From: Metridium senile
Taxonomy: Eukaryota; Cnidaria; Anthozoa; Actiniaria; Metridiidae
Assembly (NCBI GenBank): GCA_949775045.1
Contig: OX459110.1
Coordinates: 7,817,970-7,881,969, forward strand
Direction of reading: 5' to 3'
DNA: 64,000 nt
Below are positions 1 through 9,650 of the stretch, one piece after another. Both the position numbers and the translations under genes were made by a program. Positions within the stretch are counted from its first letter, which is position 1. Each line of letters starts with the position of its first letter. The notes under the pieces are model-generated. The model did no database searches. It was given only the letters and a program-made list of their open reading frames with translations, and had not been told where the DNA came from.

Positions 1-2
1 CG

Positions 3-2867
3 CTAGGAGATCTCAACTTCCAAACTCTCCTGGTATATCTCGATGACATCTTAGTTTTTGGAAGCACCTTTCAAGAGACACTTTCTAGATTAGAGACAGT
101 TCTCTCTCGTTTGTGTGGGCTTAACTTGAAGGTCAAGCCAGAGAAGTGCCAACTCTTCAAGGAAAAAGTTCGCTATCTCGGCCATGTAGTAACCGAGCAG
201 GGGACCTCTCCAGATCCGGACAAAGTACGCGCTGTGATGGAGTGGCCACGTCCTAAAACACTGCGAGACGTCAGAGGGTTTCTCGGACTGTCGGGCTACT
301 ATCGTCGGTTTATCAGAAAGTATGCCGAAGTTGCCAACCCACTACAGTGCCTCCTGCGAAGTCATGAAGAGAAGACTAAGAAGAAACAAACGAGAAGGAA
401 CAACGAGGACATTAGTGACAAATGGGATTCTGCATGCGAAGAATCCTTTTTGAAGCTAAAGAAGGTACTGACCGAAGCTCCGGTGCTTGGGTTTCCAGAC
501 TTCTCACAGAATTTTATCCTTGAGACAGACGCAAGCTTACTGGGACTTGGGGCAGTACTCTCACAACAACAAGAGGCCGGACTTGTGGTGCTAGGATACG
601 CTAGCAGAGCCCTCAGGCCCAGTGAACGCAATATGAACAACTACTCCAGCATGAAACTTGAGCTGCTTGCCTTGCATTGGGCTATCGCTCAGAAGTACAG
701 AGATCTTCTACTCGGAGCTGAGTTCACGGTGTTCACAGACAACAATCCACTAAGCTATCTTCAGACAACTGCCAAGCTGGGTGCGACCGAAATGCGGTGG
801 GCTGCTGAGCTAGCCCAGTTCAACTTCACTATCAAGTACCGTTCAGGGAGAAGCAATGGCAATGCGGACGCACTAAGTAGGAAAGTGTCCCATGGCAAAG
901 AACCAGACGATGTGAACCTGGAAGAAGTTGTAAGCGAGCCAGCTAAAGTCACTCTACAGTGCACGAGTACCCTGTTGCCAGATGGCATACGAGCCCAAAT
1001 TGAGGAAGTTAAAGCTGGTGCCCTCCCAGCGTATCAGAACTCAAGATCTCCACTTGCCGCACCCGTAGCCCTGTCGACGATTCCCTCGGTTTCAAGAGCA
1101 GACATGTCTTCATTGCAGGCGAAAGATGAGGCGATCAAGAGGGTTTGGTACTACTGGAAGCGGGGGCACCCTCCAACACTCAGACAGCTGATGAAGGAAC
1201 CCAAGTCAGCACGCCGACTTCTAAGAGACTGGAAGCACTTAACAGAGGAAAATGGTGTTTTCTACAGGGTGATCCTAGTCAAAGGTCAAAAAGTGAAACA
1301 ACTGTTACTTCCAAGCTCTCTGAGGGACCAGGTGCAGCGTTCGCTGCATGACGAGCTGGGTCACCAGGCTGCAGAAAGAACTCTGGCCCTGGCTAGGAGC
1401 AGGTGCTATTGGCCTGGAATGGTAACCGACATCACCAACCATTGTCAGAGATGTGAACGTTGTACTCTGGCCAAAGCAGGGAAGAAACTCCACCCTTCAA
1501 TGGGATCCTTAATGGCTAGTAGACCTCTTGAGGTTGTGGCTATAGACTTCACAGTCCTGGAGAAGGGTAGCAATGGAATCGAAAACGTGCTAGTTATCAC
1601 TGACGTCTTTACCAAGTTCACTCAAGCGGTCCCTACCAAAGACCAAAAGGCTGTAACTGTTGCAAAAGTTTTGGTAAAAGAATGGTTTGTGAGGTTTGGA
1701 GTTCCGAAGAGAATACACAGCGACCAAGGTCGAAACTTTGAAGGCAAGGTGGTGGAAGAGTTGTGTAAAGTCTATAATATTACAAAGAGTCGCACTGCGC
1801 CATACCACCCAGAGGGAAATGGCCAGTGCGAGCGATTTAACAGGACTATGCATGATCGTCTCCGCACACTGGCTCCAGAGAAAAAGAGGAAGTGGCCCGA
1901 GCTTCTTCCGGAACTTGTGTACGCTTACAACTGTACGCCGCACTCAACAACGGGTTTTGCACCCTACTACTTGTTCTTTGGCCGGGAGCCGACACTCCCA
2001 GTGGATTATGTTTTAGGAGTACATGATGATACTGCGTGTACTCAGTGGGTGACTGAACATCACCTTCGCCTCGAGGATGCTTTCAAACTGGCATCCGAGA
2101 GGACAGAGAAAGAGGCTCTTCGCAGGCAGAAGATCAACGAGAAGGCTGACATTACTCTGTTGCCAATTGGTACTAGAGTCTTTCTGAGGAACCGCGTGGT
2201 GGGTAGAAATAAGATCCAGGATGTCTGGGACTCAACACCTTACAAGGTTATAAAAAGAGTCGGCAACAGCAACACCTACGTGGTCCAGTCCTTAGACGAG
2301 GCAGGTGTGAGGAAAACCATTTATCGTACTGACATTCTCCATGCCAAGAACCTCGTCTGTGACATTCAGCCTGACCATCACCATCAGGAGCCAGTCTCTG
2401 CACAGAAGTCACCCCTAACAGAACCAGATGGACTGACAGGAAGCAGCAAAGAGGGTATCGACGAACAGGCCATCTCACCAGATGAACTCAGCGATGACGA
2501 CGAACTTATATTAGTTCGAAGGAGTCGAGAGCAAGGTCCAACCTTGCTCAAGACTCCAGATTTCTTTCTTCCACAGGATACCACTCGAGAGGATACGGAT
2601 GTGCCAGCTTCGCTGCCAACAGTTGGAGATTCAGACCATCTTAGTACAGATGCGCAACCCATAGAGGCTGATACAGTAGACCCAGAACCAACTGTGAGGC
2701 GTTCCACGAGGCAGGGAGCCGGTCAGCACTCGAACGTCCACAACCTTCCAAGATCAGCAGTGTTACAAAACATGACTACAGTGTCGCTGGATCCTCAGAT
2801 ACTTAACTCCATTGCCCAGTCCAACCTACTCATATTGCAGATGATGGTCAAGAACTCTAGTGAATGA
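3..2867 (+). CDS. Ty3/gypsy retrotransposon Pol polyprotein, 3' part (RT end, RNase H, integrase)
   Basis: The open frame runs in from the left edge, so the start is missing; gag, protease and most of reverse transcriptase lie outside. The RT catalytic motif YLDD is encoded at 36-47. The RNase H domain follows, with ETDAS near 520-535, FTDNN near 735 and the NADALSR end near 865. Integrase has an HHCC zinc region (about 1350-1475) and a D,D35E core: IDF near 1545, HSDQG near 1717, and HPEGNGQCERF near 1806-1835. The last D and the E are separated by exactly 35 residues. A C-terminal tail of about 180 residues is acidic and low in complexity; no chromodomain is recognised. The frame has no stops or frameshifts over 2.8 kb, so the copy is young or recently active. 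A polypurine tract and LTR follow directly. Family assignment is secure; the clade within Ty3/gypsy is not determined. Confidence 0.95.
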   Translation, partial: LGDLNFQTLLVYLDDILVFGSTFQETLSRLETVLSRLCGLNLKVKPEKCQLFKEKVRYLGHVVTEQGTSPDPDKVRAVMEWPRPKTLRDVRGFLGLSGYYRRFIRKYAEVANPLQCLLRSHEEKTKKKQTRRNNEDISDKWDSACEESFLKLKKVLTEAPVLGFPDFSQNFILETDASLLGLGAVLSQQQEAGLVVLGYASRALRPSERNMNNYSSMKLELLALHWAIAQKYRDLLLGAEFTVFTDNNPLSYLQTTAKLGATEMRWAAELAQFNFTIKYRSGRSNGNADALSRKVSHGKEPDDVNLEEVVSEPAKVTLQCTSTLLPDGIRAQIEEVKAGALPAYQNSRSPLAAPVALSTIPSVSRADMSSLQAKDEAIKRVWYYWKRGHPPTLRQLMKEPKSARRLLRDWKHLTEENGVFYRVILVKGQKVKQLLLPSSLRDQVQRSLHDELGHQAAERTLALARSRCYWPGMVTDITNHCQRCERCTLAKAGKKLHPSMGSLMASRPLEVVAIDFTVLEKGSNGIENVLVITDVFTKFTQAVPTKDQKAVTVAKVLVKEWFVRFGVPKRIHSDQGRNFEGKVVEELCKVYNITKSRTAPYHPEGNGQCERFNRTMHDRLRTLAPEKKRKWPELLPELVYAYNCTPHSTTGFAPYYLFFGREPTLPVDYVLGVHDDTACTQWVTEHHLRLEDAFKLASERTEKEALRRQKINEKADITLLPIGTRVFLRNRVVGRNKIQDVWDSTPYKVIKRVGNSNTYVVQSLDEAGVRKTIYRTDILHAKNLVCDIQPDHHHQEPVSAQKSPLTEPDGLTGSSKEGIDEQAISPDELSDDDELILVRRSREQGPTLLKTPDFFLPQDTTREDTDVPASLPTVGDSDHLSTDAQPIEADTVDPEPTVRRSTRQGAGQHSNVHNLPRSAVLQNMTTVSLDPQILNSIAQSNLLILQMMVKNSSE

Positions 2868-3042
2868 ACTCATTGAAGATTCAGTCAAGGACAGTTATAA
2901 CAAACATTAGTAAAGACATTTAAGTCTTAGAGTTAGATATATATTTCTTGTTACTGTTACTGAAGTAGGGTTTTTTTTAGACCTTAAGTTTACATTTGAG
3001 AATCTGATTTAATAAGAAATAGGTTGTAGAGTCTCCAACCTC
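2868..3042 (+). other. untranslated segment between pol and the polypurine tract
   Basis: AT-rich noncoding part of the retrotransposon. No env-like frame is seen. Confidence 0.6.
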
Positions 3043-3054
3043 AAAGCAGGGAAG
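3043..3054 (+). other. polypurine tract of the retrotransposon
   Basis: The purine-rich run AAAGCAGGGAAG has one interrupting C and sits two bases before the LTR start, the expected place for the plus-strand primer. The call rests on position and composition. Confidence 0.7.
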
Positions 3055-3056
3055 TA

Positions 3057-3301
3057 TGTGACATGGGCTTCCTTTGGTTTTGCGAGAGGGCCTGGTGAGG
3101 AGAACTTCGCCATGCTCGATTTCATGATATGATTTCATGATCGATTCTTCGTGTATTCGTGAGTCTTTTATACAGTTAATTTGCTTATTGTAGTTGGACG
3201 TTTGATCTATTTTCATCAAGAGAGTGTATATTTTAGTTCCACCCGTTAGGGTCTTTGTGTGTGTATAATAAACGATCGAGTCAATAATTACCTGTGTCAC
3301 A
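3057..3301 (+). repeat. 3' LTR of the Ty3/gypsy element (245 bp)
   Basis: The stretch begins TGTGACA and ends TGTCACA, a perfect 7-bp terminal inverted repeat of the TG...CA type. It follows the polypurine tract and lies 190 bp after the pol stop. A polyadenylation signal AATAAA is at 3267-3272. The matching 5' LTR is outside the window, so neither LTR age nor target-site duplication can be read here. Confidence 0.85.
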
Positions 3302-4355
3302 TTTTCAACATGAATTTTCCCCTTTTATCGTCAATATCCAGGCACACTTTTCTGTGCAGTTGTAAAGTATTGGTTTATCAAAGGTTTTTCAGGTTTTCGG
3401 ATGCTATGCGGCGATTTTATGATGTCAAAACGACCATTCAACCGACGGTGTTTGTTTGGCTACACGGCTATCCAGAGTCGCTGTCTTCCTGTTTATAACA
3501 TGTTGGTGATCGTTAACAACCAATTTAAGGGGACAAATTGCCTTCAAGGAGTTGTTAAATCTCTTTCGAGAGAACGAAGTTTCCCTTCGGGAAACAAAAA
3601 CTTCCCTTCGGGAACAAAAACTGCTAGTTGACAAAGTAATTATACAATTTCTGTGAAAAAGCACTTGTATATCTGTTATTTTAATACAACTCAAAAAGCA
3701 ATGTAGTAATATTCCTTTAGATGCCAATAATCAAAACACTGGAAAACATTAGTGAAAAGTACTAATCTATCTGGAACAATAGTGTTTAAAATTATGTAAG
3801 AATTTTATGTTCATGTTATAAATGTGTTAATAAGTTTAAGGTTTAGGTTATTATTAAAACAAATGTTGTGTTATGAAATTTGTGTTTTTTGTTTATTTGA
3901 ATGCAACATTTATTTTCTATAATAGAATAATTTTCATAAAGCTATGACAAAATTATACTATACATACATTCTGCAATACCATATACTCATAGACTGCCTA
4001 TTTTCTTTCAAAGATACCTCGCCAATCAAATGCATGTCTTACTCATATCTACTCTTCCACTCAACTTGAGAATCTATAATCTTCGCCAGATTTAAAATTA
4101 TTTCTAATGTTTGGAAAATAAACGAGAAGCTGCATGCAGTCTTAGACTGTATATTTTTCAGTACAACAAAGCCATGAAGAAATTGACTCAGTGTTTCTAT
4201 ATTTTCCCCTCTTTCTGCATAAAAACCTATCAATACATTGTTGGATCAATACCAAACAATGTAAAAACATTTCGATGTTTTATTTTCAATGCTTCATTTA
4301 TATATCAACTTTTTACACTAACAAATCTAAACCTTTCTGAAGAAAATAACATTCT
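3302..4355. other. AT-rich intergenic DNA flanking the retrotransposon
   Basis: No gene is supported. Two tandem short hairpins of the form TTCCCTTCGGGAA lie at about 3582-3612. The phrase GCAGTCTTAGACTG near 4136 recurs in similar form near 4671 and 52990, perhaps the end of a dispersed repeat. Confidence 0.5.
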
Positions 4356-4590
4356 GGGGGGGGACTCCCTTAATCCAAGTGGTAGGGGCGATCGGCGTAC
4401 CTTTTAGGGTTAAAATATTTCCTGTACGTACCTTTTAGGGTCCATTTAGAGTTTTGGCTCAAAAATCAGTTTTAAGGGTCTCTTTACTCTGCTTTGTTTT
4501 TATCTGTGCGTACCTTTTAGGGGTCATTTTCAAAATCTCCGCCGATCACCCCTACCACTTGGACAAAGGGAGTACCCCCCCCTCCCCCCC
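4356..4590. mobile_element. MITE-like element with G-run/C-run termini
   Basis: The left end (a G-run, then ACTCCC, then CCAAGTGGTAGGGGCGATCGG) is repeated inverted at 4540-4582, giving terminal inverted repeats of about 40 bp with a few mismatches. CGTACCTTTTAGGG occurs three times inside (4396, 4427, 4508). There is no coding capacity. The exact right boundary inside the C-run and the target duplication are unclear. Confidence 0.65.
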
Positions 4591-4852
4591 TCCCCCGGGT
4601 GATTAATATACTATATAGTTCTAAATACCAATTTGCGTGTACGCATTACAGCCATTTAACTATAGCCACATGCAGTCTTGGACTGCCTTTAATTTGTATT
4701 GCTACTTAATAATTGTTGATAACTATTGCATAGATTTAATACTTAAATCCCAAAGGTCAGCGACTCTCATTTTATTTATGTTTATTAATTGATAAGCGGT
4801 TCATGATCGATCAACCATTAATACTCGACCTCAGAGTACGTGTGAACCACCT

Positions 4853-5082
4853 TAGCCTGCGTAGCAAGCGTTTCTTTGGGGCAAAAGGGACAAAGTTGTT
4901 TTGGGATAGCTGTGTTACCGATATGGCCGCGCAGAACCTAAGACTAGTGCAAGAAAACGAAGGGAGGGGAGGGGAGGCGAGAAGACCACTCGTCTTAGGT
5001 TTTATGCGGCCATATCGATAACACAGCTATCCCAAAACAGTTTTTCCTTTCCCAAAAAAAGAAACGCTTGCTATGCAGGCTA
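4853..5082. mobile_element. Mutator-like foldback MITE with 9-bp target duplication
   Basis: The element starts TAGCCTGCGTAGCAAGCG and ends in its inverse ending GCAGGCTA. The arms are about 100 bp and pair almost fully, with only about 40 bp of G-rich loop. Direct repeats GAACCACCT at 4844-4852 and 5083-5091 flank it exactly. Long arms plus a 9-bp duplication are typical of Mutator-like elements. There is no transposase, so it is non-autonomous. Confidence 0.8.
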
Positions 5083-5091
5083 GAACCACCT

Positions 5092-5745
5092 AGAAATGAT
5101 CTATAATGTAATAAGACGATTTAATCTTCTAAATCGCCAATTCAAAAGTTAATCCCATCGTATTATATAAATAACAAAATGGTGTTATTTAATCAATAAT
5201 GTTATAATTGGACGTTAATGTCAATCATTAAATTCCCATACTGAACATAACATATACTGATATATAGCAGTTCTCAATCAAAAAAGCCAACGAATTGTTT
5301 AATTTAGCAAGTTAGAAAATAGTAATGAATAAAGTTTGTAATAAATATATCTTATTAGACAGTTTGGTGAAACTGAAAAAAATGTCTCAGTAGTACTCTT
5401 TACTCTTGTATTAATCGAATGAAGTCATTCGCTAAATATTGAGTATAAACCAACAATTTCAAAAAATCTACACAAGTCATGAATAAGCAAACAAAATCCA
5501 CGTAAAGTTACGTGGGATGTATTTGAGAGGTGATTACAATCAAGTGGATATTCATTTATATTTCAAGACAATTTCCGTGACTCTACGTTTAGAACTGTTT
5601 TCGTTTAGATGTAGGTTGAGATACGTACAATTTTTGTCGTGTTAATCTTGTCTATATTCCGTTTGTCAGAACCAGCCAGACTGTTTAAAAAATGTCTGAC
5701 GGTCGATAACCGAATCTGAATGTAAATTCTTACTTTTGTAGTATA
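5092..5745. other. AT-rich intergenic DNA
   Basis: No open frame, RNA gene or clear repeat is seen. Confidence 0.4.
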
Positions 5746-5977
5746 CATCAATTTTAGAAATCGTTGTCGCAGCACAAGCTATACTGTCGACACTACAAGT
5801 CTGCAAAGGATGTCGGTAATATCGTAATGTGCTAATGTATTACCTGTTTTTAAAAAATATGCATGCTAGCTATTGTTAAATTGATAACCGAAAAGAAAAA
5901 AATACCGACATCCTTTCATCCAGGATTGGATTATTGAAGTATATACTTGGCTGCGGCAGCGATTTTTGCATTAGGTG
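5746..5977. mobile_element. degenerate TA-flanked MITE
   Basis: The left part (TCGTTGTCGCAGC ... CAAAGGATGTCGGTA) is mirrored by the right part (TACCGACATCCTTT ... CTGCGGCAGCGA), and the right end reads TTAGGTGTA. The arms are about 70 percent alike. Related fragments occur near 9488, 9578 and 17010-17065. Confidence 0.6.
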
Positions 5978-5993
5978 TATACAATTATATATA

Positions 5994-6289
5994 CACCTAA
6001 TTCAAAAAAGGTTGACGTGGAGAACGACAATTAGTGATTGGCGATTGCACGACAGAAAGGGACTGTGGGTAATACCAATTTCTTCGTATTCCATTCTAAA
6101 TTACCCATTCTAAATTATCCAATTTAGATTGACCTTAGATGGGTGTCTCGAAGGTTTCGCTGAACGGTGGAGGCATTGTTAGGGTAATTTAGAAACGAAT
6201 AAGAAGGAATTCGCATTACCTATAATTCCTTTCGGTCGTGCAATCTACAATCGCTGCGTTCGCCCCGACAACCTTTTTGGAATTAGGTG
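5994..6289. mobile_element. CACCTAATT-family MITE, copy 1
   Basis: The ends are CACCTAATTCAAAAAAGGTTG and its inverse, flanked by TA on each side. The body carries an inner inverted pair (GGTAATACCAATTTCTTC with GAAGGAATTCGCATTACC). Other copies with the same layout are at 30160, 35030 and 46089. The TA flank suggests mobilisation by a Tc1/mariner-type transposase; none is encoded. Confidence 0.8.
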
Positions 6290-6949
6290 TATACTGATAG
6301 ATCAATACAATCGATAACTTTTTTATTTATTTAAGAAACATTTTCGTGTTTTTACTTGGTTGTGTTGTAAATAAACATATAAATGTAGCACGTAAAACGG
6401 TTTCCCTTCGTCAGTAATTAAAGAATAGACTTCTTAATATAGTCACAGTAGACTCTAACAGTAGACCCTTTTTGTTGTTGTTCTTTATCAAAATAAATAG
6501 CCATTTTCCTTGCGCGGATGAAGGAAAAGCTCGACTCTAAAATTTTGAGACATTCCTTGTGTACAACAAACAGTACTTTTTGTACAAATGTACAAGAGCT
6601 AGAACTTCTATTTGAAAATATTTGTATTGAAGTCTAGTGTACTCATATAATGTAAGTTTTAATTAATTTCATTGTATTTTTTGACAAAAGAATAGATATG
6701 AACTGAATTCTGTCATCTGTTTTTGTGCAAGCAAGGATATTTTTTATACCGTGACAAAGACTCGAGCAAGGATCGAAAAGTTTGTATAGTTCTTTATTAT
6801 CAACAAGAAATCAGTAGAAACAATTGTAAACTGCTACTATTCTAATATTTGTATTGCACTATTTATAAACTATTTACACCATATTTCATCAGTGTTGGTT
6901 TGAAGCTAAATGCCTTTTGTTAACTGATTAATATACACTTATTTCAAAG
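6290..6949. other. AT-rich intergenic DNA
   Basis: No gene or repeat can be supported. Confidence 0.4.
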
Positions 6950-7190
6950 ATCGTTTTCGCGGCTTATTGAGCAATAAGCATCAAGCCAAGACTGAAATGA
7001 ATGCTGGTTTTGTGCTTATAATGTATTGAAATCTGAATCTTTTTTCAACAAAGTTGATTGTAATACAACAACAAGCACGTGAAAATAAAATAAAATCGTA
7101 TTTCAATTTTCAATACATTACCAGTACAAAACCAGCATTCATTTCGGTCTTGGCTTGATGCTTGTTTTTTTTTAAGAAGCGACAACGATT
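6950..7190. mobile_element. MITE-like inverted repeat
   Basis: The arm AAGCATCAAGCCAAGAC ... GAATGCTGGTTTTG (about 6977-7035) is repeated inverted at about 7100-7165. Outer ends AAGATCGTTTTCGC and GCGACAACGATTTT extend the pairing. The loop is AT-rich and noncoding. Confidence 0.65.
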
Positions 7191-8199
7191 TTTTAAATAG
7201 CTGTAATTGCATGCTCTAAACGGTTAGATTCTGTAGTCAGTGGAGACTTGTTTCATTTAGCATTTCAATCGTATACTATATATATGCCATATACTTTGGC
7301 CAATAGTTTGAGATTTGTACTGAGAAGATTTAGTCTCCCTCGCAGCCGTTTTAGTGTCGGGCTTCCTGTGTCCCTCCCAAATTACGCTGGAAAAGACCAA
7401 AATTGCCTACTCTTTGGATAGTGACACATGCAGTATATTACGCACATGATAATGAGTTGGCAAAATTACAGTATCGTAAGGCTAAAATCCGATATATTGA
7501 GGTAAAGGTGCAATTAAATTGCCAATATCATGGCCGCGATTAACCGCTCTATTTATTTTGTATTGTACATGCAACATTTCTAAAGTTAATTGATGTGTAC
7601 TGGCGAAACACCAGTCGCGTCCATTCTTCACCATTTAAGGGATTAAAGTCTAGTGCTTTGCAAGATAATCATTGATAATGGAAATTAGCTCTGCCTGATA
7701 TGTAGATCCAGAATATAAAGAACCAGAGAAAATGTTTACATTTAAAGTAATACTGTTCCATGCAATGTCATTCATTGTTGCACCTGGCTTGCAATTAACG
7801 GCCCTACATTTGACAACCATTATAGGCAGCAAGACAATTTATTGCCACCGTGGTTCTCGTTTTGAAAATTGTTGTCCCCAAACATGGCAGTCTGTGTTTG
7901 ATCTTTAGGAGTAGTGTGTGATTATGGTTGCACCTGGCTTGAAATAAATTAAACCTTACATTTGCAAGTCTTTTCATAGCAAGAACATTGATACTGGCCT
8001 GTAGTTCTGCCAGTCGAACAGGATAGCGAATAAACACGATACTTTACAGACTCACTTTATTTTATATTTCCATTAACATTAGCTTGGTAAAGTACGCCAT
8101 ATATCGATCCATTCATTTGCCATGTATAATTGAATTACACCATGTATGTCCTCATTAGAACCTTATGGTGCACCATCACTCTTCCGAATAAATATTACT
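7191..8199. other. intergenic DNA with a dispersed-repeat fragment
   Basis: Near 7330-7368 lies the phrase TAGTCTCCCTCGCAGCCGTT, which recurs near 19312 and, inverted and partial, near 11010-11040. The phrase GTTGCACCTGGCTTG occurs at about 7777 and 7926. Short minus-strand frames here do not look coding. Confidence 0.4.
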
Positions 8200-8800
8200 G
8201 GATTACCAACGGTATTAACCGTTTGACCATAGTTAATATTATTAACTATGGTTTGACTTGGTAAAACGGTTACCATACTTGCAATGCAATAAGTAAATGA
8301 ACTAAACACGTACGGGGCTAATTATAATTGGTAGCTCATTCCTTTGTTACAAAAAAATCTTAATACTGGATCTTGATTGACCTGGTTTACCAACAGCATT
8401 AACTTTTTGACTTGGTAAAACGGTTACCATATTTCCAATGCAATATAATAAGTAAATGAATTACATCGCGTACGGTGCTAATTAAAAGGTAGCTCATTCC
8501 TTTTCCTTTCTTTAAAAAAGCAATACTTGACCGACTTGGTTTACCAACAGCATTAACTGTTTGACTTGGTAAAACGGTTGCCATATTTCCAATGCAATAA
8601 GTAAATGAATTATACCATATACAGGGCTAATTATAATTGGTAGCTGATTCCATTCTTAGAAAAAGCTTAATCAGTTGACTGAACTGCAAGTTTACCGAGG
8701 CGACAGCAAAATCTTTTTGACTGGTAAAGTAGTCATATTTCCAATGAAGTATTTGAATCACACCATGGATGGTGCTACAGTGGTCGATTCCTTTCTTACA
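8200..8800. repeat. tandem array, about 154-bp unit, four units
   Basis: The landmark TTGACTTGGTAAAACGG is at 8253, 8407 and 8561, exactly 154 bp apart; a diverged fourth version is near 8717. Each unit also holds GGTTTACCAACAGCATTAAC and a GGTAGCTCATTCC phrase. Unit 1 is interrupted by a 27-bp palindrome (8226-8252). The last unit overlaps the 3' end of the minus-strand gene at 8758-9078, so the array may derive from that gene's tail. Confidence 0.75.
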
Positions 8801-9078
8801 AGGACCTTGATGCTAGATCTACGTCCCGAAAAGCTGACAGAAGCAGCAGATTTTTTTCGACATGGTAGCTGGGCCGCCACGTTGTCAACCTCTTCATTAC
8901 TGCCGTTGTTGTTGCTGGTTAAAGCTTGTTCTTCTTCCTGTCTATCGCCTTCCTCTTTGTCAAATTCAGTTTCTTTACTAGATGTCTTGCCTCCCCGGCA
9001 TGAATATTCACAGAAAAGCAGGATAATCGTAAAAGCACATACAAGTCCAATCATAAGAAAGAAAAGGCCTTCTGCCAT
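8758..9078 (-). CDS. small single-pass membrane protein, 106 aa, unknown function
   Basis: The ATG at 9078-9076 is directly preceded by an in-frame TAG. That triplet could also be the AG of a splice acceptor (TTCTAG), so an upstream exon is possible. Residues 5-25 are strongly hydrophobic (one membrane segment). They are followed by a Cys-containing, positively charged stretch (EYSCRGGK) and a polar, acidic, Ser-rich tail, suggesting a short outer N-terminus and a cytosolic tail. The protein at 11913-12143 on the same strand has the same plan, so the two may be paralogues. I do not recognise a family. Reasons for believing it: membrane segment at the N-terminus, balanced residue composition, and a same-strand partner. 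Confidence 0.5.
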   Translation of the reverse strand: MAEGLFFLMIGLVCAFTIILLFCEYSCRGGKTSSKETEFDKEEGDRQEEEQALTSNNNGSNEEVDNVAAQLPCRKKSAASVSFSGRRSSIKVLVRKESTTVAPSMV

Positions 9079-9485
9079 CTAGAACATCGGCCTTGAAATC
9101 AAGCGATAAGCTCTCGATATTTTGAAGCTCATGACGAAGTGAACGACTGATTAATGGAAGTTTACTGTTATCAAATGACTTTATATGGGTGTGCGGCGTC
9201 ACCTGTGCCTACAGGGTGCCCACTTTATCACATATTTAACGAATCAAACATCCAATATCCCCAATATACTTTTAACAAAACATGAATGATGTCAGTTCTA
9301 ATCTTGTCTTTGTTTGGGGTAAAGCGATGTTTTTGTATTAGACTTTTCTCTTGGGAGTTATCAAAAAGTCACAACAGTGTTATCGCGGTGTTACTCGTTT
9401 GCAATCATCCATAAATACTATTTGTTAATTGGTTTATGTCTGAGTAATGTCTGTACATAACAAGTTATTTAAAAATATATATATA

Positions 9486-9650
9486 TTTGTCGCAGCCAAA
9501 GCTATAGTTCACACTCTGAATCCTGCTTAGCAGATGTTGGTAATTTGTGATTTGTTATTTAAAAAAAGAAAAATCTTTGTTGCAGCCAAAGCTATAGTTC
9601 ACACTCTGAATCCTGCTTAGCAGATGTTGGTAATTTGTGATTTATTACAC
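9486..9650. repeat. direct tandem duplication of about 90 bp
   Basis: The block GTCGCAGCCAAAGCTATAG ... GGTAATTTGTGATTT appears at about 9488-9557 and again at about 9577-9645 with one or two changes. It is related to the end of the MITE at 5746-5977. Confidence 0.75.

Noticed and set aside
7650..8037. Overlapping short minus-strand frames
   Set aside because: No hydrophobic span, motif or good start context; they overlap a region with internal repeats.
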